The notes under the pieces were generated by a model. It searched no databases, was not told the DNA's origin, and saw only the letters and a program-made list of their open reading frames with translations. 64,000 bases of DNA, taken from assembly GCA_024760905.1 (NCBI GenBank), contig CM045733.1, forward strand, positions 66,511,001 to 66,575,000, read 5' to 3'. The translations under genes were made by a program, and so were the position numbers. Positions 33,338-44,147 of the stretch are shown piece after piece; the first letter of the stretch is position 1, and every line of letters starts with the position of its first letter. This stretch comes from Plotosus lineatus (Eukaryota > Chordata > Actinopteri > Siluriformes > Plotosidae).

Positions 33338-33686
33338 GCAGTGGTGGCCTAGTGGTAAAGGTGCTGGATTGCTGATCCTAAGGTTGGCGGTTCAAGCCCC
33401 ACTCTCAACAGGTTGTCTCACACACACACACACACACCAATGCAGCTAAGTGGGTTCTCAAAGGCCGGCCATGTCTCTCACTGTCTATGGTGTGAGGTTC
33501 ATGTAAAAGAACCACTGTTGACTTTTGGCAAGAGTAGCTGCATAGCCGTCAGCATGTTTCCGCCCTGCGATGGTCTGGTGAGCAACTCAGGGTGTACTCT
33601 GCCTTTGTCCAGAGTCAACTGGGATGGGCGCCAGCCTCCCCGCGACCCTAATTAGGACATTTTACAGAAAATGAACTGAACTGAAC
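33338..33686 (+). mobile_element. tRNA-derived SINE, family B, with internal CA expansion
   Basis: Head GCAGTGGTGGCCTAGTGGTA, B box GGTTCAAGCCC; the CACTGTCCCCCCAGTGC segment is replaced by a CA run at 33418-33437. The tail ends ACCCTAATTAGGACATTTTA then GAAAATGAACTGAACTGAAC. Confidence 0.85.
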
Positions 33687-33954
33687 GTCACCCATGCCAC
33701 TGACTCAGCAAAGACATTGCACAAAATTTCATTGCTCACAGAGACTACCGACAGTATAGAAAGTTACAGATTTTGCAAAGAGTTTAACTAATTCACAGTT
33801 TAACTAGTTCACATACTAACTAGAAATAATGATGGGAAAGGAGGGAAGAGGAAAAAAAAAAATAGCCAAGGGACACTGGTATAGTTCGTAAATGTGCATT
33901 GAAATTATTTACAATTATACATCAGAATTACATCAGGTAACAATCGGAAAACAT

Positions 33955-33955
<1 letters not shown>

Positions 33956-34020
<65 letters not shown>
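33956..34020. repeat. CT microsatellite
   Basis: About 32 CT units. Confidence 0.98.
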
Positions 34021-34023
<3 letters not shown>

Positions 34024-34254
34024 ATAAAAAGACTTGCCAGCAAAATTTCAAGCCCAAGTAAATCTCAAAAATAAACAAAAGATTTGAAATTAGACCAAGA
34101 ATTTTGGTCACTGAGAAACGGAGACAGATTTTTTTTTTCCTTTTATCAGACTTTTTGCGGGAAACAAGGTCACCGGTGCACACACATCTCTGATGAACAG
34201 ACAAGATCTGCTCCATTATCCCCTTTCTCTTTTCCAATCTTTGCAATATATCAT

Positions 34255-34512
34255 ACAATAAAGTGCTTGGCACTCCCTCCCCATAGCAAGAAGGTCCTGA
34301 GTTTAAGCCCTGCCTCTTGTGAGGGCATTTCTCTGTGAAGTTGCCATGTTCACCCAGTACTTACATGGGTTTCCTCTGGGAACTCCTGGTTCCTTCCACA
34401 ATCCAATTAGGACCTCCACACATTAGGCTCATTGAATATTCTTGATTGCCCCGATAGGCTTTAACTTCCCTGCAACTCTTATTGGATAAAGCAGTTTGGA
34501 AAAGTAATGTAT
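34255..34512 (+). mobile_element. SINE-like repeat, family E, diverged
   Basis: Recognisable blocks in order: CAAGAAGGTCCTGAGTTTAA, TTTCTCTGTGAAGTTGCCAT, GGGTTTCCTCTGGGAACTCC, ACATTAGGCTCATTG, TGCCCCGATAGGC and TTATTGGATAAAGCAGTTTG. Confidence 0.65.
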
Positions 34513-34692
34513 GAATACACTGGTATAGAGACGGACACACATAGTGGCATTAAGTTATGCATTTGGTTACTACAGCACACAGGACGAATACATGTTTCGC
34601 ATTTGGCTGGAACAGGCGTCAGACATTCGACAACCATAATAAAAGATAACGCAGTTCAGAAGCTTATATGCATTGCCATTCTATGTATTTCT

Positions 34693-34992
34693 TCTTCATC
34701 TACTTCTTTTCCTTTCGGCCATTCCCTTCAGGGGTTGCCACAGCAAATCATCTGCCTCCATCTCACCCTATCCTCTGAATCATCTTCTTCTCTTCCACCA
34801 ACTACCTTCATGTCCTCCTTCACCACATGCATAAATCTTCTCTTTGGTCTTCCTCTAGGCCTTCTACCTGGTAGTTCCAACCTCAGCATCCTACTATCAA
34901 TATACTCACTATCCATCCTCCGAACATGTCCAAACCATATCAATCTAGCCTCTCTGACTTTGTCTCCAAAACCTCTTACATGTGCGGTCCCT
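34693..34992 (-). mobile_element. 5'-truncated LINE 3' end (RTE-like) with target-site duplication
   Basis: The minus strand encodes GTAHVRGFGDKVREARLIWF through QMICCGNP, then the 3' UTR. It is flanked by CCATTCTATGTATTTCT / CCATTCCATGTATTTCT (17 bp, one mismatch) at 34676-34692 and 34993-35009. The reading frame is open across the whole fragment. Confidence 0.88.
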
Positions 34993-35009
34993 CCATTCCA
35001 TGTATTTCT

Positions 35010-36460
35010 AGTCATACTATACACAGTGTATACCTTTTTCACATTAATTTGTAAGTGTTGTTTAGTTTGCAGAAAGACATTTAATTTTATTTTGATTATT
35101 TGCTATAAACCAGAATTTTTGCACTAGTGTTTAACAACCCTGTCAGCCTGATTGTTGCACCTCCCAAGCAAAGGGCAGCTTGATTCCTGCCACAATGCGC
35201 CTTAATTATCATTTATTTCGTATCCAATTTGTGAGCAGTTGGTGCAATGATCGCTCTATAGAGCCCAAATTGCACAGTCGGTACACTGCTTCACAGTTGT
35301 ATAAGATTTATGAAGGTGAGCAAATCGATACGACATGAGTTCATATCTGTTAAAAAAGCAAAATAAATAAATAAATAAAGAGAAAAAAAAATGTTTCAAC
35401 CAAAATAAAATAATATAATGTTGCACACAAGGACATGACAAAAATTAATATTTATTGAATCGCTGTCTGAAATGCCCCTGTAGCTGAGCTTCCATCATCT
35501 GTAGAATTTTAACTGAGTTATTCATGTCACAGATACGGTACACTGCAAACAGCTTTAATATAAAGCTATGTTTAGCTGCTTTGCTTTTAAAAATTCAAGT
35601 GTTCTCTCTCAGCTCCTCGAGAGAAGGCACACAGTGTCTCTGTGCTTTTTCAGGAAGTGATAGCCAGCTGGGTGTGTGAGAACATTCACACAAAAGCTTG
35701 GTCAAATGTATGAGCATGGGCTTGGATAAAGGCAGGTTACATGATACACATAAAAGCCATGACATTGGCCACTGTAATCTGGGTAATCCAGTACAGTGCA
35801 CTTGATTTGAATTTGCTCAGGAAAATTGGGTGACAATCAGAGTCCGAGCCCATCTTAGAATAGTTGGTAATCTGGTTTGGATACAAGACCCAAGAGGGTT
35901 TATCCAGCCTTAACATTTGCTGAAGCAGATGGCAGCAAGGGGGGTCAGAGCTACCCAATTTTCTCAACTAGCTGGTGGGTGAAGAAAAACCAAAGAACAT
36001 TGACTGATAATCAGAGTTGTTTATTTTACCGCTTCGCTACTTAAGTACTTACAGTCAGATTATAGGCTTTCCTGGGGATAATCGGAAGCACCGGACAATT
36101 GCCTCTTATGCATCCAGAACACATCAAACCCATAAATGCGTAAGGGTGCACACAGACTCTTAATTCCCAATTAGTCCTGATCCTAAACCTGCTAAAATTA
36201 ACTGGGAGGGTGCTAATCACCACACCTCAGATATAGCCAGACTGACTTTGTTGACTTCTGGATGCCACACATGAGAAAAAAAAAAAATGTTTTGTTTTGT
36301 TTTTATCTGATCTGAATAGCATTTGAATACACAGGATGAGTGACGTGCTGGTCTTTCCTGGTCAGGGTTGTAATAAATCTATACTTTCATACTTTGAATG
36401 CAAGGAGTTAAGCAGAAGCAATATTTGTTTGATTGCCAGTCCATTCTTGAGTACTGCGCA
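35010..36460. other. No gene seen
   Basis: Unassigned sequence with no recognised family or coding similarity; short A runs only. Confidence 0.45.
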
Positions 36461-36482
36461 CACACACACACACACACACACC

Positions 36483-36530
<48 letters not shown>
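36461..36530. repeat. CA / GA compound microsatellite
   Basis: CA run, CCGG, then GA run. Confidence 0.97.
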
Positions 36531-36532
<2 letters not shown>

Positions 36533-37276
36533 TTCATGTAATCATTTATTTGTCAAGACAATATAGCATAGCCCATCCATCTATTTACCTATTTTCTTGT
36601 AAAATCAGGAAACTCAAAAAAAAAACAGAAGTCCAATCTCATAAGTAAACCAAGGACTCGTCACAGTTTTACAAGTTTCACAAAGTTTGTTCATAAAATC
36701 AATTTAAATACAAAGCATAAACAGTCAGTTGTGAAAAGGAACTCCTAAAAGTTCTCTCGAGTTTGTATACACGGCTGAGGCATCAAACAATATATTATAC
36801 CTAGTGTACAAATAGGCCTGTACGGTGTAGAGTGAGATGGCAGCGATAACCATAGTACCACCTTCTGCATTATGTCACACCATTAAATTCTTAACAGCTT
36901 TTATTTATTTATTTTTTATTATTTTTTTGCCATATAAAACTGCTTTGCGAAAATATAATCTGTAAAAAGTGTAATGCAACTACTGCTGCAATTACTGCTG
37001 TACCTTATTGACCCTAAAAATTCCGTTCATGAAACGCATGAAACAGGGAAAAATGATGTCACAGTGGATAACACTTCCACCCTGCAGCAGGAAGGTCCTG
37101 GGTACATCCTGAGTTATGGATAATGTTAAGATAAAGTGGTTCGAAGTGGATAAAGAAACTGTAGTAGGATGAAGAAACTGGTATGGATAGAGAGACAGAT
37201 AGTCATTAGGTTATGGATTTAATAACTACAGTACATATGACTAATACATGTTTCAGGATCATAGCAATGTATTTGA
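36531..37276. other. No gene seen; possible SINE E traces
   Basis: GTCACAGTGGATAACACTTC and CAGGAAGGTCCTGGGTACAT at about 37060-37110 resemble a degraded family E head. The remainder is unassigned. Confidence 0.35.
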
Positions 37277-37322
37277 AAAAAAAAAAAAAAAAAAAAATTA
37301 TATATATATATATATATATATA
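37277..37322. repeat. Poly(A) and TA microsatellite
   Basis: A run followed by TA run. Confidence 0.95.
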
Positions 37323-37428
37323 AATCTCTATTGATTCAAAAAATAATAATCTTCAGGATTACATCGCTTTGTGGTCCATTTTACACGCAGATGGCCAAAA
37401 TGCCAAATTACTTTTTATACATCGTTAA

Positions 37429-37994
37429 TACCCCCATTTCACTGGAGCACGGCAGACTTATAGAAGCAAAAATGTTGTCATCCGCAAACGTTCCGCAATT
37501 ATTCCCTTATCTTCCGTGTCATTCCGTGTGATTCCGTACTTATTCCTCAAGTCTTCCTCCACTTCCGTATGCTTCTGGCAGGACAAAATATTTTGTGAAC
37601 GTGCTTTTGAACATGTTTAAAAGCACGTTCACGGGGAAAAAAAAAAAAAAAAAATCTCTGAGTATTCCGTGGGGTCACTTTGGCGTACTTTGGCGTACCT
37701 GTTCCGCGCATGCTGTGAACGTTCCGAAAGTGTAAGAATTTCAACTTTTTTGTAGGATTTTCAACCATTTTTCGTGTAAAAATGCTGAAACTCTTCCGTA
37801 GACTGTGTTCCGCGACTTTCCGCTACACGATCCTTGCATACCGTAGTACATCGAAATGGGGGTATAAGAATTTCCACTTTTCCGTAGGATTTTCACCCAT
37901 TTTCCATGTAAAAATACCGAAGCTCTTCCGTAGACTGCGTTCCGCGCCTTTCCGCTACGATCCTTGCATGCTGTAGTCCAGTGAAACGGGGGTA
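37429..37994. mobile_element. TTAA-flanked MITE with duplicated end (566 bp)
   Basis: The ends TACCCCCATTTCACTGGA (left) and TCCAGTGAAACGGGGGTA (right) are inverted copies with one mismatch, flanked by TTAA at 37425-37428 and 37995-37998. TTAA duplication suggests the piggyBac or Kolobok superfamily. The right 132 bp, including the terminal sequence, is present twice in tandem (37733-37864 and 37865-37994). A 38 bp hairpin lies at 37595-37632. No transposase. The interior is unusually CpG-rich for this window (many TTCCGT and TTCCGCG words). Confidence 0.8.
37595..37632. repeat. 38 bp hairpin inside the TTAA MITE
   Basis: GTGAACGTGCTTTT and AAAAGCACGTTCAC are exact complements around the self-complementary AACATGTT. 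Confidence 0.9.
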
Positions 37995-38014
37995 TTAAAT
38001 TAAAAATGTTTAAA

Positions 38015-38127
38015 TGCTCTGCAATGGCCTGGCGAGTTGTCCAGGGTGTACTGGGATGACTGGGATGGGTGCCAGCCTCCCAGCGAGCCTACTTAGAATT
38101 AAGCGATTATAGAAAATGAATGAAGTT
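38015..38127 (+). mobile_element. Family B/E tail fragment
   Basis: Only the tail is present: GCAATGGCCTGGCGAGTTGT, GGTGCCAGCCTCCCAGCGAG, AATTAAGCGATTATAGAAAA and TGAATGAA. It cannot be assigned to B or E. Confidence 0.75.
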
Positions 38128-38433
38128 TAAATGCTTATTGCGCTACGTTTCTTACATCATTGTGTACACAGTTATCTGTAATTTTTGCAGTTATTATGTG
38201 CATGATAAATTAAAAAATTTTACTCCAAAAAATTGAAAAAAAATCCACTTGTAAATCGTCAGTCGGCAAATCCATTGACATAAGTAAATCAGCCACAATT
38301 TCTTGAAATATGGTGCCATTAACATCAAGTCTGAACTGTTATGGAGTTTAAAACACTTACTTTTTATCAATGAAATGTAATGAATTTACAATATTTATAA
38401 TTTATTTCCTGACTTCTACTCATCAAATGAAAA

Positions 38434-38745
38434 ATGTGGGGCAGTGGTGTAGTAGTTATGGTGCTGGGCTCATGATCAGGAGGTTGTGTGTTCAAATCCC
38501 ACTTAGACCCCCAGTGTGCTTAGACTCCTGGACCAGGGCTTAACCACACGTGTGCCTCTGTTCACCCAGGAGTATACATGGGTACCAGTAAAATATACTG
38601 GGAAGGTAACCTGTGATGGACTAGTGTCCCATCCATTAGCTGAAATCCTGGTAGCTCCACGCTACGGAAACCAAAGATAAGCACCGACCTGATGAGCCAT
38701 TACGCTCGGGTATAAAAAGCCCAACAGACAATCTACTTCCTACTA
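38434..38745 (+). mobile_element. tRNA-derived SINE, family C, full length
   Basis: Head GGGGCAGTGGTGTAGTAGTT, GTGTTCAAATCCCACTTAGA (B box like), then GGGCTTAACCACACGTGTGC, AGTAAAATATACTGGGAAGG, GCACCGACCTGATGAGCC, ending AGCCCAACAGAC. Reverse-strand copies lie at 5506 and 9429. Confidence 0.82.
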
Positions 38746-38979
38746 CTCAAAAAGAAATGTTTTGGCAACCAAGTCTATACATAAAGTTTGTTACAGCTTT
38801 GAAGTCTTCTATTGAATAAAATATTTAAGTTTTAAATTTAACTGCATTTTATCAGGATTTTAAAACATAAAAAAAAAAAAAAAAAGGTAATTCGGAGGCA
38901 AAATACTTCGCCAAACATGTTCGAATGGGGCTCTGGTTAGTTTTTATAAATGACAAGTGTTATTTTAAGTGAAATTACA

Positions 38980-38980
<1 letters not shown>

Positions 38981-39042
<62 letters not shown>
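38981..39042. repeat. AAT microsatellite
   Basis: About 20 AAT units. Confidence 0.97.
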
Positions 39043-39044
<2 letters not shown>

Positions 39045-40007
39045 CGTTATATAATAATATACCCCATAATAATTTCCATATTCATGCAGCTCTAAGCCGT
39101 AAGATTCATACAAGATAAACAATTAAGTTATTTAGAAACATGTTCATATAGCATTCTTTGTATATTTGATCACAAACGTCTTTCTGTGTTTGTGTCACCT
39201 CCGTGTAAACTGACGCTGCCTTGCTGCTTTTCCGGGGTTGTCCTCGGAGGGCAAGTAGACTTGAACTAAACAACCACGGGTGGGCGAGTAGATTTGGGTC
39301 TAAACACCCAATCAGCACAGTTTCACATAAAATTATTTTATCTTATACTGTACTATTATTCTTATTTTTTTTAATTAAACAATATACATTTTCTTTTTAT
39401 ATGAAAATTACATGATTTTTCGTGTATTTTTACGCATTGTATAAGACGAATGAAAACTTAAACCAGTATTTTAACCACTTTTGGCCAAGTGATGGGCAGA
39501 ATATTTATATGAAAATGTAGCAGAAGAAATGATCCAGCCCTCTGTTAGTGTTTCACAGCGAATCCGATCAATGTGAAACTGTGCGAGCCGTCAGAAACCA
39601 TCACACTTTTTTGAGTCTTTGTTCAGTAATTGGGCCGATGTGCTGTCAGAAGGCGGGTACAGCCGGTTTTTACTTGCTGATAATTGATGAAATGTGCCAG
39701 TTATACAAATAAAACATGGACGACGCTATGTTAAACACAACTTTTGCTTTTACACAAAAATAAATTGAATACTATGATGACTGTGTTTACAATTACTTAA
39801 TGAAGAAGCACTCATCAGTGCTGGTCAGCACTTGTACACTCTGTGACGTCAACTCTTGAGGTAGTTTTATGAAAACATTTCATTATGTAGCTTTGTCATT
39901 TTGTGGTGTGTTCTTTAAAAGTCACATGTTGTATTTGATATGCATATGAAAAATTAAAAAAAAGAAGTTAAACCAACACATTAAAGAGTTTCTTACTTTG
40001 TACATTT
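39043..40007. other. No gene seen
   Basis: Unassigned AT-rich sequence. The 39180-39330 part is richer in G and C, but no coding or repeat identity was recognised. Confidence 0.4.
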
Positions 40008-40192
40008 GAGGAAATCCTACAGTCAGGAAAAAAGGAAATGTGGAGGAAGAAAGAGAGGAAGAGTGTAGAAGCCGGTGATGAGGCCAGCGATGTTGTATGA
40101 CTTAGAAACAGTGGCGCTGAGGAAAAGACAGGAGGCAGAGCTGGAGGTAGCAGAGATGAAAATGTTGAGGTTCTCTTTGGGACGTAACGAGG

Positions 40193-40933
40193 ATGGGTAG
40201 GATCAGGAATGAGTACATCAGAGGGACAGCACATGTACGAGGTTTTGGAGACAAAGTCAGAGAGGCTAGATTGAGATGGTTTGGACATGTACAGAGGAGG
40301 GATAGTGAATTTATCAGAGGGACAGCACATGTACGATGTTTTGGAGACAAAGTCAGTGAGGCTAGATTGAGATGGTTTGGACATGTACAGAGGAGGGATA
40401 GTGAATTTATCAGAGGGACAGCACATGTACGAGGTTTTGGAGACAAAGTCAGTGAGGCTAGATTGAGATGGTTTGGACATGTACAGAGGAGGGATAGTGG
40501 ATTTATCAGAGGGACAGCACATGTACAAGGTTTTGGAGACAAAGTCAGTGAGGCTAGATTGAGATGGTTTGGACATGTACAGAGGAGGGATAGTGAATTT
40601 ATCAGAGGGAAAGGACATGTACGAGGTTTTGGAGACAAAGTCAGTGAGGCTAGATTGAGATGGTTTGGACATGTACAGAGGAGGGATAGTGAATTTATCA
40701 GAGGGACAGCACATGTACGAGGTTTTGGAGACAAAGTCAGAGAGGCTAGATTGAGATGGTTTGGACATGTACAGAGGAGGGATAGTGAGTACATTGGTAG
40801 TAGGATGCTGAGATTGGAACTACCAGGCAGAAGGCCTAGAGGAAGACCAAAGAGACGATTTATGCATGTGGTGAAGGCGGACATGAAGGTAATTGGTGTA
40901 AGAGAAGAAGATTCAGAGGATACGGTGAGATGA
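40193..40933 (+). pseudogene. LINE C-terminal fragment encoding six 32-residue repeats
   Basis: An open frame of 246 residues begins in MGRIRNEYIRGTAHVRGF. It then repeats a 32-residue unit, core GDKVSEARLRWFGHVQRRDS, six times, and finishes MLRLELPGRRPRGRPKRRFM...EDTVR. The unit occurs once in every other LINE copy here. Units 2-5 carry DKVSEA where the first and last carry DKVREA, so most were copied from one another. Because 96 is a multiple of three the frame stays open. No domain function is known to me for this segment, and there is no own promoter or start evidence. Confidence 0.85.
40221..40796. repeat. Tandem array, 96 bp x 6
   Basis: Units begin GAGGGACAGCACATG at 40221, 40317, 40413, 40509, 40701, and GAGGGAAAGGACATG at 40605. 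Spacing is exactly 96 bp each time, with only a few substitutions between units. Confidence 0.98.
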
Positions 40934-41012
40934 AAGCAGATAATTCGCTGTGGCGACCCCTGAAGGGAACAGCCGAAAGGAAAAGAAGAAGAAGAAGAGG
41001 AAATCCTACAGT

Positions 41013-41739
41013 AGAGGGTTTCCCATTCACAAGCAGTTCCTAGTAGAGCACGTTTAGTTCTAGAGCAATTAACCAGTCAAAAAAAAAAAATCCTCACTGA
41101 ACCCATGTTGTGTGCAACAAAATCAACTACCTGTCGAGCTTTACATTCCAGAATACAATGGTGTATAGTCTATGCATAAATCTCCAGATCCTAGTTTTAA
41201 GTCCCTTTATTCTAACCTTTATCCTTCGGTGGGCTCTTCTCTTTGGGAGAAGACAGCTGCAACAAAGACATTTTGCCTAATTATCCCAGTGCATTGACTA
41301 ATTGGGGCTTAGAGCAGCAAAAAATGGGTCTGTGTGAAGGATGTTTGCTCGTCATATAGCCAGAAGGCAATAATTATACGCATCTCGGAAGGTGAATCTC
41401 ATCATAATAAAGCTACATTATTTGTAAAATCTCATTTAATTGAATTAACTGATCCTTTAATATTGAAGGATGTGTGATTAGGGACTGAATGACCAGACTA
41501 GACTCTGTAAGTCTTAGCCAGGCGAGCGAGTGCATATTTTTGTACTACTTTTCTGTATTTTATTTTTAAGGATGCCTTTTGTTTACTGAATGGTTTGTCT
41601 AAAAAAAATAAATAAATACATTTTTAAAAAGGCACAAAATTAAGCTGCACTGACAGATCAGCTCAGCGATATCAGATTTTATTTTGAATTACGTAGTGAT
41701 GATCCTGAATCATGTGTTAGTACTGTGGTTATTTTCACA
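41013..41739. other. Repeat-free block, candidate conserved non-coding DNA
   Basis: 41205-41480 is free of repeats and contains several TAATT words (GCCTAATTATCCCAGTGCAT, TTGACTAATTGGGGCTTAGA). No coding frame. Conservation not testable here. Confidence 0.25.
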
Positions 41740-42225
41740 GTGCTTTGTCCTATTGTAGGGTCACGGGGAGGCTTAAGCTTAGCTCAGTTGTTTCTGTGCG
41801 AAGGCAGGGTGCACCCTGAACAGCTTACTCGTTGCAGGGCCATCGCACGCACAACCATTCACACTCTCACCTAGGGACGATTTAGAACATCCAGTTAACC
41901 TAATCAGAATCAGGATACTTTATTGATCCCAAAGGAAATTGTGTGAAGAAACATGAAAGAAAGAAAAAAAAAAAGAAAAGAGAAAGTATGGGAATGGCGG
42001 GAGCAACTGAAACAGGCCGCACTGCACTTAACACATGAATTTTTTGTGCATGTCGTTGGACTGTAGGAGGAAACCAGACTCCCTGGAGGAAGCCCACACA
42101 AGCACAGGGACAGCATTGCGAACTCCACATGGAGTTCACACCTCGAACATTGGACTCGAACCCCTAAATCTTCTTGCTGTGAGGTGGCACACCACTTCGC
42201 CACTCTGCTGCCCTCATACCAGTTT
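41740..42225 (-). mobile_element. SINE family E with a nested retroposon fragment
   Basis: Minus-strand family E copy (CAAGAAGATTTAGGGGTTCG near the head at 42170, GTCCAACGACATGCAC near 42050, GGTGCACCCTGCCTTCG and CTCCCCGTGACCC in the tail). It is interrupted at about 41903-42015 by DNA starting AATCAGAATCAGGATACTTT-ATTGATCCC, a 3' end common on fish retroposons. Confidence 0.7.
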
Positions 42226-42554
42226 ATTGTTTCAGGCATCCTTATCTTGTAGGCTATCTGTGTTTGAATATATCACTGAAGTGGGTGTGGCCTAAGATGA
42301 CAGGATTTTAAATGTTTGTATAATACAGTATTTGTATATTCTAATTAATAGTCCCCACGGCCATTAAACTATCAGAAAATTTATGTCGAAGGATTTAAGT
42401 TTGACTGAAACTTTAAACTAACTACACGTTTACTACTCAGTTTACTAAGTTAATAGAAAACTCCTTGGCTCAATCAACCATGTCAGTTTGATTTGTGATT
42501 ACTTGCGAAATAAGTTTAATCTGCTCTCCAAACTGACCAGTTATGGTAACAAAG

Positions 42555-42842
42555 TCCACGGTTTCTGTGTGCTGTGTGGATTTGCATGTTTTCTCCATGC
42601 TTGTGCATGGGTTTCCTTTGGGTACTCCGGTTTCCTCCCACATTCCAAAGATATGCACACTACGCTAATTGACTGTTCTAAATTGCTTCTAGGTGTGAGA
42701 GTGAGGGTTAATGGTAAATGTGTATGTCTTGCCCTGTGATGGATTGGCGAGCTGTTCCAGGTAAGCCCCGCCTTCACCCAGAGTTGACCCTACGACCATA
42801 ATATGATAAAGCAGTTCACTGAATGAATTAACGAATGAACAC
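42555..42842 (+). mobile_element. SINE-like repeat, family E, headless
   Basis: GTGCTGTGTGGATTTGCATG, GGGTACTCCGGTTTCCTCCC, TAATTGACTGTTCTAAATTG, TGCCCTGTGATGGATTGGCG, then GATAAAGCAGTTCACTGAAT-GAATTAACGAATGAAC. Confidence 0.75.
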
Positions 42843-42905
42843 TTTCAAAACTTATCTTGCCGAACTGAAGGAAAAAGATGTATCCAAATGCCCCCCGCCT
42901 TTTTT

Positions 42906-42908
<3 letters not shown>

Positions 42909-42997
<89 letters not shown>

Positions 42998-43075
42998 TAA
43001 AATATAAAAAAAAATATATATATATATATAAAATTATAAAATATAAAATATATATATATATATATTTTTTTTTTA
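42909..43075. repeat. Poly(A) and TA compound tract
   Basis: A run of about 30, TA run, then A-rich and TA-rich pieces, ending in poly(T). Confidence 0.95.
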
Positions 43076-43274
43076 TTTATTTATTTTTTTTCACCTATGA
43101 ATACAGTATGCTGGAATTATACTTTTTTCTACTTTTAACCAAGTACAACAATAAATTACTCACACAATTAAACATTTGTACCCTATCTATAAGACTTGCA
43201 ATAAAGTGCTGACCAATTTAAATGTATTGTTAAAAAAGCAGTTGCATGGTATTTTATTACAAAACCAAATACAA

Positions 43275-44147
43275 CAGGGATTCCTCACTTTTCGTGTAAA
43301 ATGGGGACTGAGACCCCCCCTGCAACCGCCGATTTCCGCGAAGTAGGATCGACCCCGCTGACTGACATATACATACATGAATATGTGTATATAATATCAA
43401 TTAATACATATTCAACACTATAAATATTTATAATAGCAATTAAACATTCAAAAATAATGCATAAGATGTAAATAAAATAGAAATACACACACATATAGTT
43501 GTTGGGCAGTGGTGGCCAAGTGGTATGGGGAACTGCATAACTGATCCTAAGGTTGGGGGTTTGAGTCCCACGCTCCACAAGATTTTCATCGTCCCCCCCG
43601 TCCCCGTCCCCGTCCCCGTCCCCCCCAGTGCATCGAACTGGGTTATCAAAGGCCAGTCATGTCTCTCACTGTCTATGGTGTGAGGTTGATGTAAAAGAAC
43701 CATTGCTGACTTTCGACAAGAGTAGCTGCAAAGCTGTCAGCGTGTATCCGCCCTGCGATGGCCTGGCGAGCTGTCCAGGGTATACACTGCACTCGCCCTT
43801 GTCCGGAGTTGGTTGGGACGGGCGTCAGCCTCCCCGCAACCCTAATTAGGATTAAGCAGTTACAGAAATTAACTGAACATACAGTCCATCCACGCGCGCA
43901 CACACAGATTCGCACCTCACATAAAAATCTAAGTAGTTTCGATGGGATGTTGTTTTGTTAGTGTTTGTTCCTTTTTTTTTTTTTTTTTTTTTTTTTTTGC
44001 ATAATTGGCCATGTTTTGCGGCATTTTCCTTAACTTTTCCTCCCATTTTTCCTTAATTTCCTTATTTTTTTTTAATTTTTCGATAAATATTTTTGAAAAA
44101 ACCCCCGATGCACTGCAGCCGCAGAAACTGAAGCACGAACTAACGCA
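43275..44147 (+). mobile_element. Family P DNA element, 3'-eroded, with nested SINE B
   Basis: Starts CAGGGATTCCTCACTTTTCG, continues through GATGTAAATAAAATAGAAAT. A SINE B interrupts at 43503-43880, then it resumes CGCACCTCACATAAAAATCT and GCATTTTCCTTAACTTTTCC to CTGCAGCCGCAGAAACTGAA. The right inverted end is not recognisable. Confidence 0.7.
43503..43880 (+). mobile_element. tRNA-derived SINE, family B, with CCCCGT expansion
   Basis: Full head to tail. In the C-rich body segment, a CCCCGT hexamer run (about 43598-43620) has expanded. The tail ends GCAGTTACAGAAATTAACTG. Confidence 0.85.

Larger units (their letters stand above)
40024..40996 (+). mobile_element. LINE 3' end (RTE-like) with internal 96 bp amplification and target-site duplication
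   Basis: Longest LINE piece here. Flanked by a perfect 16 bp duplication GAGGAAATCCTACAGT at 40008-40023 and 40997-41012. Upstream of the array, the segment about 40068-40200 is the part of the polyprotein preceding the C-terminal block (translating to a PAMLYDLETVALRKRQEAELE-like stretch in a different frame). Then come six 96 bp units, the terminal coding part, GGCGACCCCTGAAGGGAACA, GCCGAAAGGAAAAG and GAA repeats. The outer structure is that of an ordinary 5'-truncated insertion. Confidence 0.92.

Noticed and set aside
37595..37632. microRNA precursor
   Set aside because: Only 38 bp with a palindromic loop, inside a MITE, and too short for a typical precursor.
40221..40796. CRISPR array
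   Set aside because: The six units are contiguous coding repeats with no unique spacers. The genome is eukaryotic.
40193..40933. 246-residue repeat protein as a host gene
   Set aside because: The sequence is a LINE C-terminal fragment with target duplications and a LINE 3' UTR. The repeats are a local amplification.
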